From Carboxylicivirga caseinilyticus (GTDB lineage Bacteria; Bacteroidota; Bacteroidia; Bacteroidales; Marinilabiliaceae): a stretch of 64,000 bases of DNA. A program made the position numbers and the translations under genes. This document shows, piece by piece, positions 33,156 through 42,524 of this stretch; position 1 is the stretch's first letter; the number at the start of each line of letters is the position of its first letter. The notes beneath the pieces are model-generated. The model did no database searches. It saw nothing but the letters and a program-made list of their open reading frames with translations, and had not been told where the DNA came from. The DNA lies in assembly GCA_025499705.1 (NCBI GenBank), contig JAFMVE010000016.1:41011-105010 (forward strand). Reading direction: 5' to 3'.

Positions 33156-34112
33156 ATGAACTTGTCTCTTGTAGTTTCTATTATTGGGTTTATGCTGGCT
33201 GCATATTCCGTAATAGCCAATGATGTTATTCAAACATTAGGAACGTTTTTATCTTCAAATTCGAAGAGAAATTGGTTCTACTTATGGTTGTATGCAGCTC
33301 TTATTTTAAGTATTACCTTAATAATTGGCTGGCAACTAAATGATGGTGATGTTACTTATGGTAGATTATCAAAAATACCTTTACCTGAAGAAATAACATG
33401 GTGGTATATTTTGCCTCCTCTAATTTTGATGTTAATTACTCAATTTGGATTACCTGTAAGTACAACTTTTATGATTCTTAGTGTCTTTTCTTCAAGTCAG
33501 GTAATTGAAAAAATGGTAATTAAGTCTGTTACAGGTTATGCCGTTGCTTTCGCTTTTGCATTTGGTATTTATTTATTGATTGCAAAGAAGTTTGAGTCAA
33601 AGTCGGAATTGGATAAAGATCATGTTAAAAAGCAAGAAAAATATTGGATGATCGCTCAATGGTTTTCAACTGGTTTTTTATGGTCGCAATGGTTAATACA
33701 GGATTTTGCAAATATTTATGTGTATTTACCACGTTCACTTGACTTATCATCTTTGTTACTTTCGTTGTCCTTTATTTTAATTTTACTTGCCTATGTATTT
33801 AGAAAACGTGGAGGAAAAATACAGGATGTAGTGAAGCAAAAAACAAATTCTGCTAATATAAGGTCAGCAACCCTCATTGATTTAACATATGGTGTAGTTC
33901 TGTATGTATTTACGGTTTTAAATCCCATCCCGATGAGTACCACCTGGACATTTGTTGGAATTTTAGCCGGGAGAGAATATGCAATCACTTATTTACTAAA
34001 TAAAGGTGCCATAAATGAAACTTATAAAAAACTTTTTAAGGATTTATACAAAGTTAACATAGGTCTTGTTGTGAGTATTATTATTGCAGTAATCCTTCAA
34101 AGTTTGAAATAG
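33156..34112 (+). CDS. divergent PiT-family (phosphate) transporter
   Basis: A 318-residue integral membrane protein with about nine hydrophobic segments. Two stretches match the PiT signature: ANDVIQTLGTFLSS near residues 21-34 (PiT normally has GANDVANxxG) and GLPVSTTFMILSVFSSS near 98-114, with PMSTTWTFVGILAGREYA near 259-276. The paired Asn-Asp and STT motifs point to an Na+:phosphate symporter, but the GANDxAN Gly is missing, so substrate specificity is uncertain. It stands between the sigma/PepSY pair and a beta-lactamase-fold gene. Confidence 0.65.
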   Translation: MNLSLVVSIIGFMLAAYSVIANDVIQTLGTFLSSNSKRNWFYLWLYAALILSITLIIGWQLNDGDVTYGRLSKIPLPEEITWWYILPPLILMLITQFGLPVSTTFMILSVFSSSQVIEKMVIKSVTGYAVAFAFAFGIYLLIAKKFESKSELDKDHVKKQEKYWMIAQWFSTGFLWSQWLIQDFANIYVYLPRSLDLSSLLLSLSFILILLAYVFRKRGGKIQDVVKQKTNSANIRSATLIDLTYGVVLYVFTVLNPIPMSTTWTFVGILAGREYAITYLLNKGAINETYKKLFKDLYKVNIGLVVSIIIAVILQSLK

Positions 34113-34145
34113 ATTTAAGTTGTTAAGCAATATTTTAAAGAAGAA

Positions 34146-35117
34146 ATGCGGAGTAGGAAGTTCATAGTAATAGCAGTTTTTATTTATTTACTAACATGTA
34201 TTGGAATAAATACTGAAAGTTCAGCATATGAGAGAGAGGAAGGTGAGATATTGCCGTATAATTTACCTTTACCAATTCAACCTTTTGGATTACCAATTGT
34301 AATAAGTGACTCTCTTTTTAAACCTTTAAGGAATCAAATTGATGAGGAATTTCAGGAACAGTTACAAGATATTGTTTCCGCTAATAAAAAATGGAACAGA
34401 TTAATAAGTGCACAACAATTATCTATTGGAGTGGTGGATTTAAGCTCACCTCTTAATCCAAGATTCGCACGGATTAATGGTAATCATATGATGTATGCTG
34501 CCAGCTTACCAAAAATTGCAGTTCTGTTAGCTATGGAAGATGCATTAGAGAATGGAGAAATTGAAGAAAATGATTCAATAAGAAGAGATATGAGACTTAT
34601 GATGAGTAAGTCGAATAATCAATCAACCACTCGCCTAATTGATTTAATTGGTTTTAATAAAATAGCTAATGTATTACAGGATCCGAAATATAATTTGTAT
34701 GATGAAGAAAGAGGAGGTGGTATTTGGGTAGGTAAAAGATATGCCAAAACAGGTCAGCGAATACCAGATCCTTTAGAGGGGATCAGCCATGGTGCTACGG
34801 CGACTCAGGTTTGTAGATTTTATTATATGTTGGCCTATGGTAAGTTGGTAAATTTTGAAAGATCTAAAGAAATGTTGTGGTATATGTCAGATCCAGAATT
34901 ACATCATAAATTTGTCAATACTTTAGATCGAATAGCACCCAAAGCCAAATTATTTCGTAAGTCAGGTTCCTGGAAGGAGTATCATTCTGATTCAGTACTT
35001 GTTTGGGGGCCTCAATGGCGAAGGTATATTGTAGTTGCATTAGTACATGATGCAGAAGGTGAAAATATTTTAAGAGAGTTAATTGCAGAGATTGATAATA
35101 TGATGATGCCCAAATAA
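34146..35117 (+). CDS. exported class A beta-lactamase-fold serine hydrolase
   Basis: A 323-residue protein with a signal peptide (MRSRKFIVIAVFIYLLTCIG). The penicilloyl-serine motifs are present: Ser120-x-x-Lys123 in AASLPKIAV, SNN at 156-158 (SDN position) and KSG in FRKSGSW (KTG position). A Glu166-type acylation helper is not obvious, so it may be a peptidoglycan-handling hydrolase rather than a drug-resistance enzyme. It lies 33 bases after the PiT-like gene and 33 before the nucleotide transporter. Confidence 0.82.
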   Translation: MRSRKFIVIAVFIYLLTCIGINTESSAYEREEGEILPYNLPLPIQPFGLPIVISDSLFKPLRNQIDEEFQEQLQDIVSANKKWNRLISAQQLSIGVVDLSSPLNPRFARINGNHMMYAASLPKIAVLLAMEDALENGEIEENDSIRRDMRLMMSKSNNQSTTRLIDLIGFNKIANVLQDPKYNLYDEERGGGIWVGKRYAKTGQRIPDPLEGISHGATATQVCRFYYMLAYGKLVNFERSKEMLWYMSDPELHHKFVNTLDRIAPKAKLFRKSGSWKEYHSDSVLVWGPQWRRYIVVALVHDAEGENILRELIAEIDNMMMPK

Positions 35118-35150
35118 ATAATTTTTGAGCACAACCAATTTAGGAAATTA

Positions 35151-37925
35151 ATGGAGTTAAGAACAGAAGGAAGAAAGTACCTTGATTATTTTGTAAATGC
35201 TTTTTTTGATATTAAGCCTGGAGAGGTAAAGAAGGTTTTCATGATGCAGTTGAATATCTTTATTACTGTTACTACTTTGTTAATGATTAAACCTGTTGCT
35301 AATGCACTTTTTCTTGCAAATGTGGGTGTGGAAAAATTGCCATACAGCTTTGTATTGGTTGCTATTGCTGCACTTCTTTTATCTAAATTGTATTCATCAA
35401 CCATTGTTCGAAAATCATTTATCAAAGTTATTAACCGTACATTTATTGTTTCGGCACTTATTTTAATTCTCATTTCTGTTTTTTTATCTTTCGATTTTCT
35501 TGAAACATGGATTCTTTATCTTTTTTATATTGGAGTTGCTATTTTTGGTTTAATTACAACCTCGCAATTTTGGATTTTATCTAATCTTGTTTTTAATGCT
35601 CGTCAGGCAAAAAGATTATTTGGTATTGTAGGTGCCGGTGCAATTGCTGGTGGAATTTTTGGTGGGTATTTAACAACCATCTTAACACCCATCATTTCTG
35701 CTGAAAATATGTTGTATCTATCAGCTATAATCTTACTGTTTAATGTAAGGTTGAATAGTAAAATATGGCATTTATTTATTGAAAAGTTAAATGTTTATCA
35801 ACAACATAAAAGAATTGAGCTTGAAGGAAAGCATCCTTTGCAGATCATTCGCCAATCAAAACATTTAACTTATCTAGCAATAATAGTGGGATTAGGGGTT
35901 GTAGTTTCAAAGTTGGTTGATTATCAGTTTAGTGCATTAGCGTCTGATTATTACACTGAACCAGATCAATTGGCTGCATTTTTTGGGTTTTGGTTTTCTA
36001 ATTTTAACTTAATATCGCTTGTTATTCAGTTGTTTATAACAAGGCGTGTAGTTGGAACTTTTGGAGTTGGCACATCACTGTTTATATTGCCTTCATTTCT
36101 TCTTTTTTCAATCTCGCTCTTTTTTATATTTCCGGTTTTAGCTGTCGCTGTTTTATTAAAAATGTTTGATGTATCAATAAAACAGAGTATCAACAAAGCC
36201 GCAACAGAGTTATTGGCGTTACCCATACCATCTGGTATTAAGACTCAAACTAAAAGCTTCATTGATATTTTTGTGGATACAGCAGCAACAGGTATCAGTG
36301 GTTTATTATTAATTTTTGTTATTCAAGGACTTGATTTATCATTGATTGCGGTTAGCTTGTTGATTTGTGTCATAGTTGTGATATGGATTTATGTTGCTAA
36401 AAAAGTCCGGTTTGAGTATTTACTTGCATTTAAACAAAAACTAATTAAAACGAATAAGAAAATAACAAAATTAGATATTGATTTTAGCAAAAAGTCGGTC
36501 GTTGCGGGTTTGCAAAAGGTATTAGAGCATGGCGATGAGCAGCAGAAGCTTTTTGTTTTAAGGAAAGTTGATGAACTAAAAGATATTCGTTTTTCAAAAC
36601 AAGTTATTGATTTATTGGATAGTGATAATGATGAAGTACGGATTGCAGCCATGCGTTGTCTTTATTTTATGCCAATGATTTTTAATGAGTCAACTTTATT
36701 TAGGTTTTTAAAGGACGATAATATTGACATCAGGCTCCTGACTTTTGATATTCTGTTAAGATACTCTACTGAAGGAAGAGTTGAATTTATTCAACGCTAT
36801 TTACAAAATGAGGATCCGTTAATTAGTAATACTGCATTAGTTGCTTTGGCTACAGAGTCGCGAGATAATGCAGAAATGAAAAGACTTTTTCAAATAAATA
36901 ATCTTATTCAGGATAAAATTGATTATTTGAAGTTAATTAAGGATAATAAAGAGTGTGAATTGTATAAAATAATGATATTAAGGTCTATAGGGGCTGGAAA
37001 CCTTTCTCAATATTATACTTTTATTATTTCGTGCTTACATGATGAGAAAGATATTGTAATTGTTAAGGAAGCCATAAAGTCAGCCGGGAATACAATCAAT
37101 GATTACTTTATTCCAATCTTATTATCATTTCTGCAAAACTCGGCCTATTCACATGTCTCAGCACTTGCTTTAGCAAATTATGGTCCGGCAATATTATCCG
37201 ATCTTCAGAAAGTATGTGAAAACTCAACTGTAAGTCTTAAAGAGAAAGAACTGATACTAATCGTTGTGGAGAATATTAATTCAGTTAGTTCAGTCCGGTT
37301 TTTAATGAATCTTTTAATTGATCCATATCTTCACAAAGTATCGCTTAACTCACTTAATAAGCTCAGATTAAATTATCCTCATTTGATGGTTAATCAGAAA
37401 ACGGTTGTTAATCTCGTTTCAGATCAAACCCAGCTTTTACAGGAAATCTTAACTGTTTTATATTTGCAACAGAAGGAATCAAATACCAAACAAACAGAGC
37501 AAAATAAGATAGATGAATTAAGAATCAGGTTAATAGGATTATTGGAGAATATGTTGGATGATACTTTAGAGCACATATTTAAATTATTAGGTTTACATTA
37601 TCCACCCAACGATATCTACACTATATATAACGGAATACAAAGTAAGAATAAAGAACAGAGGTATCTGGCCATTGAGTATCTTGAAGGTACATTAAATAAT
37701 AATCTCAAAAGAGTACTGTTGCCACTACTTGAAATGGCAGTATTAGAAAATTATACTGATCAAATAGTTAAATCGTTGAGTCTTAATAAACTTACTGAAT
37801 ATGAATGTTATGATATGATTTTAAGCCGTTTTGATGGCGAAATAATTCAAATACTTAGACAAATAATCAGCTTAAGTGAGGATGATTCATACCAATCACT
37901 TTTAACGAAATATAATTTAAAGTAA
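35151..37925 (+). CDS. nucleotide (ATP/ADP-type, NTT) transporter with HEAT repeats
   Basis: A 924-residue protein. Residues about 20-430 form some 11-12 hydrophobic helices resembling the NTP/NDP exchange transporter (Tlc/AAA) family: LLMIKPVANALFLANVGVEK, FWILSNLVFNARQAKRLFG and GAGAIAGGIFGG. The remaining 490 residues are HEAT-like helical pairs, for example SDNDEVRIAAMRCLYF and FLKDDNIDIRLLTFDILLRY. NTT proteins are best known from intracellular parasites but also occur in free-living bacteria. Direction and substrate are unknown. It ends 4 bases before a convergent beta-lactamase-fold gene. Confidence 0.78.
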   Translation: MELRTEGRKYLDYFVNAFFDIKPGEVKKVFMMQLNIFITVTTLLMIKPVANALFLANVGVEKLPYSFVLVAIAALLLSKLYSSTIVRKSFIKVINRTFIVSALILILISVFLSFDFLETWILYLFYIGVAIFGLITTSQFWILSNLVFNARQAKRLFGIVGAGAIAGGIFGGYLTTILTPIISAENMLYLSAIILLFNVRLNSKIWHLFIEKLNVYQQHKRIELEGKHPLQIIRQSKHLTYLAIIVGLGVVVSKLVDYQFSALASDYYTEPDQLAAFFGFWFSNFNLISLVIQLFITRRVVGTFGVGTSLFILPSFLLFSISLFFIFPVLAVAVLLKMFDVSIKQSINKAATELLALPIPSGIKTQTKSFIDIFVDTAATGISGLLLIFVIQGLDLSLIAVSLLICVIVVIWIYVAKKVRFEYLLAFKQKLIKTNKKITKLDIDFSKKSVVAGLQKVLEHGDEQQKLFVLRKVDELKDIRFSKQVIDLLDSDNDEVRIAAMRCLYFMPMIFNESTLFRFLKDDNIDIRLLTFDILLRYSTEGRVEFIQRYLQNEDPLISNTALVALATESRDNAEMKRLFQINNLIQDKIDYLKLIKDNKECELYKIMILRSIGAGNLSQYYTFIISCLHDEKDIVIVKEAIKSAGNTINDYFIPILLSFLQNSAYSHVSALALANYGPAILSDLQKVCENSTVSLKEKELILIVVENINSVSSVRFLMNLLIDPYLHKVSLNSLNKLRLNYPHLMVNQKTVVNLVSDQTQLLQEILTVLYLQQKESNTKQTEQNKIDELRIRLIGLLENMLDDTLEHIFKLLGLHYPPNDIYTIYNGIQSKNKEQRYLAIEYLEGTLNNNLKRVLLPLLEMAVLENYTDQIVKSLSLNKLTEYECYDMILSRFDGEIIQILRQIISLSEDDSYQSLLTKYNLK

Positions 37926-37929
37926 AAGA

Positions 37930-39198
37930 TTACAATTTTTTTCTCATTATTCGATCTATATATGTAGCAAGTGTTTGGTGATCAATATTTGAGTTTTTCT
38001 TTAATACATTAGACATTAGTACTACCAAATAGGTAGTGCCATCCGGATGTTCAACTATACAAACAGAATTCATATAATTATCAACATTACCTTTGTATTT
38101 TGCACATTCATACCCCTCTTCTGGTTTGCATTTATATAAACTGCCTGATTTGAAATAAACTGCAGCATTGGTGAGTGCTGGTGAAGACGCATATCTAATC
38201 CTTCTGTCAGTCATATATAGTAACTTTTTAATTTCAAGGCTGGAGAATTCATCAATTACGATTCCTCTTTCCAGCGAGATTAGGTACTTCATTAAAGCAT
38301 ATGGTGTCGCAGTACTACCTCCTTGTCCAAAAATATATGAGCTTGCTCCTTTTGTAAAAAAAGTACCCAGGCGCCATTCGTTCTTATCAATTCCAATCTC
38401 TCGCAATGGATTATTGACAACACCATTAGCGAGGTCACTTAAACTTTGTTTTGGTGTGCTGGTAAAATATAGTTCAGCCTGTTCTTGAGTCAAGGTCGCA
38501 TAATCAGACCCAAATACATGAAGTAATATTGTTTCTCTCCATATAACACTTGCTGCTCCATTATTGCTAACTGATAACATATGGTCGAGCCATTCATACA
38601 ATGTGAAAACATCGTCAGCTTTTACTGTTCTTTTCAGAAAAGTTTGGTTTTCAATATTAAAAAAAGGAACTGTATGCTCGTCATAAAGTGCCCATTTGCC
38701 CGCTATTACTTTTTTTGATTTTAGAAGTTTTATTCTGTTTTCAACTGAGTTAGGATATAAGCGAGCTAATTCATTAAAGAAACCTGTTGCAACAGCAATT
38801 TTTCCAACACTTCCCGGTTGATATTGTCTGTGTTCTTTAAGGCAGGCATATCTAATCGGTTTGTTTTTTGTGATATCTAAAACAGCTATTGAATAACTTT
38901 CATCCAGCAATGGAAATAAAGAAGATATGGCTTTTTGAAGTGGAGGGTTTGTATTAGGAATACTATTTAAGCTATCACCTTTTATACCCAATAAATTTAA
39001 TTGAATACTTGCTGACGTTTTTAGAGCACCACTAATGGGTTTAGCCTCTTTTATAGTCCCATCAATTATTAGCTGTAATCTTTTTAATCTTCTGATTCCG
39101 GTACTATCATAACCGTCAATGGGATAGGGGTTGGTCGAAGCTGTTGTTAATAAAAAACAAACAAAAAATATAAAGATATGTCTTAAGGATTTCATCAC
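37930..39198 (-). CDS. exported beta-lactamase-fold serine hydrolase (second copy)
   Basis: A 422-residue protein with an N-terminal signal (IFIFFVCFLLTTAST). Motifs are SVGK (Ser130, Lys133) in GSVGKIAVATGF, SNN in VSNNGAASV and KSG in FKSGSLYKC. It has an N-terminal extension of about 100 residues that the gene at 34146 lacks. The two proteins are not close in sequence but share the same fold class and flank the nucleotide transporter on opposite strands. Substrate unknown; a cell-wall hydrolase or D,D-peptidase role is possible. Confidence 0.82.
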   Translation of the reverse strand: MMKSLRHIFIFFVCFLLTTASTNPYPIDGYDSTGIRRLKRLQLIIDGTIKEAKPISGALKTSASIQLNLLGIKGDSLNSIPNTNPPLQKAISSLFPLLDESYSIAVLDITKNKPIRYACLKEHRQYQPGSVGKIAVATGFFNELARLYPNSVENRIKLLKSKKVIAGKWALYDEHTVPFFNIENQTFLKRTVKADDVFTLYEWLDHMLSVSNNGAASVIWRETILLHVFGSDYATLTQEQAELYFTSTPKQSLSDLANGVVNNPLREIGIDKNEWRLGTFFTKGASSYIFGQGGSTATPYALMKYLISLERGIVIDEFSSLEIKKLLYMTDRRIRYASSPALTNAAVYFKSGSLYKCKPEEGYECAKYKGNVDNYMNSVCIVEHPDGTTYLVVLMSNVLKKNSNIDHQTLATYIDRIMRKKL

Positions 39199-39223
39199 AT
39201 TAAGTTAATTTATTTGAATATAC

Positions 39224-42133
39224 TCATTTGATAATTTCGTTCAGTGGTAATTTCAAGTTGTTATTGGACACTGAGGATTTAATAAGGTATTCAGTAGCAT
39301 TAGCTTTTTTATTCTCAACAAATGGGCGGACTTGAAATAACCATATTTTGTCATCTTTAATTCCTAATTCGATATCATAAGCCATATCTTTTTCAGTTTT
39401 TCCTGCATTGTTAAGTTCCTTAGTAACTGTATTTGCAATATTCATAACCATCGAAATTTTTTTTGCATTTAAAACAGGTTCGTTAAAGGCCGTAAATATT
39501 TTCTGTATACCCCCATTCTCTGGCAAAAAAGTCATTTCAGGTTCTCGGGCAACAGATACCAGTTGCGCATTCTGATCATTTACGATCCATGTTTCTGAAA
39601 TTTGCCCTTCTACAGCACCGCCAACTCCTTTACTGAACGCGATCGTATTTGAATCCGAATTGCCGTTAAGAATATTTTTTGTAATGACAACGCCCGAACA
39701 ATCAGCATTAACACTTGGTATGATAAGTATTGAAGGAAATACATTTTCAGGGTTCAAAAGGAATTTCTGTCTCCATTTATAGCTTCTTTCGGTATAAGGA
39801 GATGCCCAAACTTGCAAAATACCTTCCATTATGGATTTTGAATCAAGAATATTGAAAAGAGTCAGATTTAATCCAGCGCCGGTAAATTCCTTTAAGTCTT
39901 CCATATTTGTATCACTTCTAAGAAAAACAGGTACTTGTCCCAGCTCTTTATTGAATGTATTTTGAAACATGTTTTTTAAATCAGTCTCAAAAGTTGGAAT
40001 AAAAGTCATGTTTTTAATTAAATCTCTAAATTGATCAAGTTCTCTTAAAACATAATTTTCTATTTCAGATTCTGATACTTCATTATTTTTCAATTCTGCT
40101 GCATGTTGAAAAATATTATTTAAATATTGCCAATACGATATATTTCTCTTCGGAATTATCTGATCCATGTGCATCTTAAATATTCCAAAGGGAATAACAA
40201 TTCCTTCTACAACATTTTCGGGAAAAATGTGCTTGAGCTGTGCCAGATTAGCAGCTTTGGGACCACAATATACACCAGAGTGAGTAGCATTCAGATTTTT
40301 CAAATTCAAAACAGAAGTTTCAGATAAATTCATTTTATCAACAGGTACCAATAATTTATCCTCTTTGCCCCTTGTATTGGCTTTTTTAAATAAATTGTTT
40401 TCTTCTTCTGTCATTTCAATGGCAGGTTTCATAATAATCGATCCATCTTTTTTCACCGCATAAAAAATATCACTGCCGTTAAATTGTTTTAAATCATTCA
40501 TTAACTGCGGCGCCAGAATTGCATTTGGAATTCCCAGATTTCGTGCCAGTAATTGAACATGAGATACCATATTCCCTTCTGTTACGGTCATAATACCGGC
40601 TACAGGTTTGAGATCAGCTGGCGGGCGGTTAAAAATGTAAATATCCTTACTGTTTACTTCTTTTAAATCATTATTGTTATCTATAATAACAAGTTTTCCT
40701 TTTGCATAACCGGTATTTAGACCACGGGCGTTAGACTCAGTATTTAAGTTGAAAATTGAATTGGTCTTGTTTTGTTTTACAGAAAGTATTTGGTTGATTG
40801 GTTCTAATTGCTGTCCCAAAATTAATAAACAACTATTTCTTACCTTTTCATCAATAAATCCATGAGTTAGAGGTTCAAAATCAATAAATTTATTAACAAT
40901 GTCATCATAGTTGGCCAGAAATTGGTTACTGCTCCATTCAATGGAGGCTAATGCGTTTTTATAAAATTGTGAAACCTCATTGATTGAAATAGAATCATTT
41001 AATGTAATGTTATCGTTTTCAGCTAAATATGCCCATTCCCATTCTTCCAGATAACCGCAGCCATATATAGTATTCATTAATATTCTAACGTTCTGGATAG
41101 CATCATTTAATGTCTTTGCATTCAATTGAGAGGATTCTACCCTAATTATTTCTTCAAGTTTTATTGATATATCAATGAGGATTAGTTTATCATTTGCAGC
41201 ATTTGAATTTTGAATTTCTTTACGAGTCCAGACAAGTATTTCAGAAATTAATTTAATTTTCTCGTTTATTGACAAGTTATTGATATTGGCTAAATCAAAG
41301 GTCTTTCCTTTTTCATTAAGTTTTTGTGATTTTAACTTTGATAAATAGATTTTTATTGATTCAAATTGGTCCTGCTTGTACAGTATATTTAGGTTTTTTA
41401 TAAGTAAATCCAGTTTTTGGGTCATTGATTGATTTAACTTGTTTTTTCTTGAAGAGATAAAGTTTTTAACGAGATTTAAATCATTATTATCAGGTTGACC
41501 ATGAATTTTTACCCTTATGTTTAGAAATTCAGGAATAGAATCTGATATTTCTTTTGAAAGTAATCGTATGTTTTGCGACAAATTATCATCAGTTCTATGT
41601 GGAATATCTTTTGCTGCTTGTCGAATCAGAAAAAATTGTTGGTTGATTATGGATTGATCCGCAAGAATATTTTGAAAGAACAAAATTCCCCAGGTATCTT
41701 CATCCTCTGCTTGATAAGCTCCTCTGTAAAACTGAGCTTTTCGGTTAATCCACCCATTATCAATACTTCTCAAATATTTTTCAATCTGATATTGCTTTAA
41801 CCTTGAGTTGTTGTGATCTGCATCCCAGAAATCTATAAATGACGTTGTAGATAGGATTTGGCCCAAAAATAAATGTTCTGAATTTTGTAGCTCTATAATA
41901 TAATCTTTATATCTGGCTCTTTGCACACCTCCTTTGTCGGGACATCTTTCTTGAGGAGGAACAACGGAACCATCCGGGCAGAACCATCTGATATCTTTAT
42001 ATGGTCCTCGTGGATCACTCTTGAATTCTTGAATCTTAATCTTAATATCATCATGTTTTTGAGAAATTAAGACAGAGTAGGCAGGGAAGAGAAGTATAAT
42101 AATTACTATAATTCTGTTGATTCTATTTTGCAT
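39224..42133 (-). CDS. exported PEP-synthase-like dikinase (phosphohistidine then ATP-grasp)
   Basis: A 969-residue protein with a signal peptide (IIVIIILLFPAYSVLIS). About 470 residues of unassigned helical sequence follow. A swivelling phosphohistidine domain contains TVTEGNMVSHVQLLARNLGI with His525. After it comes a PPDK-type ATP-grasp domain (GPKAANLAQLKHIF, VFLRSDTNMEDLKEF, TGAGLNLTLFN, KIWLFQVRPF at the end). PEP synthase has ATP-grasp before the swivel and a TIM barrel last. This reversed order, without a barrel, matches glucan water dikinases. ATP use outside the cytoplasm would be unusual. Confidence 0.85.
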   Translation of the reverse strand: MQNRINRIIVIIILLFPAYSVLISQKHDDIKIKIQEFKSDPRGPYKDIRWFCPDGSVVPPQERCPDKGGVQRARYKDYIIELQNSEHLFLGQILSTTSFIDFWDADHNNSRLKQYQIEKYLRSIDNGWINRKAQFYRGAYQAEDEDTWGILFFQNILADQSIINQQFFLIRQAAKDIPHRTDDNLSQNIRLLSKEISDSIPEFLNIRVKIHGQPDNNDLNLVKNFISSRKNKLNQSMTQKLDLLIKNLNILYKQDQFESIKIYLSKLKSQKLNEKGKTFDLANINNLSINEKIKLISEILVWTRKEIQNSNAANDKLILIDISIKLEEIIRVESSQLNAKTLNDAIQNVRILMNTIYGCGYLEEWEWAYLAENDNITLNDSISINEVSQFYKNALASIEWSSNQFLANYDDIVNKFIDFEPLTHGFIDEKVRNSCLLILGQQLEPINQILSVKQNKTNSIFNLNTESNARGLNTGYAKGKLVIIDNNNDLKEVNSKDIYIFNRPPADLKPVAGIMTVTEGNMVSHVQLLARNLGIPNAILAPQLMNDLKQFNGSDIFYAVKKDGSIIMKPAIEMTEEENNLFKKANTRGKEDKLLVPVDKMNLSETSVLNLKNLNATHSGVYCGPKAANLAQLKHIFPENVVEGIVIPFGIFKMHMDQIIPKRNISYWQYLNNIFQHAAELKNNEVSESEIENYVLRELDQFRDLIKNMTFIPTFETDLKNMFQNTFNKELGQVPVFLRSDTNMEDLKEFTGAGLNLTLFNILDSKSIMEGILQVWASPYTERSYKWRQKFLLNPENVFPSILIIPSVNADCSGVVITKNILNGNSDSNTIAFSKGVGGAVEGQISETWIVNDQNAQLVSVAREPEMTFLPENGGIQKIFTAFNEPVLNAKKISMVMNIANTVTKELNNAGKTEKDMAYDIELGIKDDKIWLFQVRPFVENKKANATEYLIKSSVSNNNLKLPLNEIIK

Positions 42134-42524
42134 ACAATGTTGAGAATATTAGGTTGTTAAGTTTTGAATTAATACATTTTTGAACTGTGTTTATTGAGTG
42201 GCTATATTATGTCTTTTTTTATTATTATAATACAATTAGCATACTTTTTTGATTTACATTTGACTAGTGTAAAATGATAATAAAAATAAGGATTGATCTT
42301 CAATTGTAATATGTATTTAAATACAAATAGTTGACTTTGGGACGATTGTAAACAGATTTTTTAGATAGTTCTCCTTGATTGAAAATCACATTAAAAATTT
42401 AGTTTCAATTTTAACTAAGGACTTTGTTAAGAGTATTTAAAGAAAAATCAAATGAAATATAAATCAGTATCTGATAGAATTAGAAATGAGTTTTAGATTA
42501 ATTTTTTAAAAAAGTATTGTAAAG
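42134..42524 (+). promoter_or_regulatory. divergent promoter region between dikinase and PPK2
   Basis: A 391-base AT-rich interval between head-to-head genes. TACATTTG at 42255-42262 fits TAnnTTTG on the plus strand for PPK2, without a good -33. No minus-strand TAnnTTTG is seen upstream of the dikinase. A 14-codon frame (ATG at 42452) is too short to support. Nothing else recognisable. Confidence 0.35.

Noticed and set aside
34146..35117. Calling the beta-lactamase-fold protein an antibiotic-resistance gene
   Set aside because: Motifs place it in the fold class, but the acylation Glu and omega-loop of class A enzymes are not evident.
39224..42133. Calling the dikinase a PEP synthase or pyruvate phosphate dikinase
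   Set aside because: Domain order is reversed and the PEP-binding TIM barrel is absent.
42452..42496. A 14-codon frame before PPK2 as a leader peptide
   Set aside because: Too short, no terminator or regulatory fold beside it.
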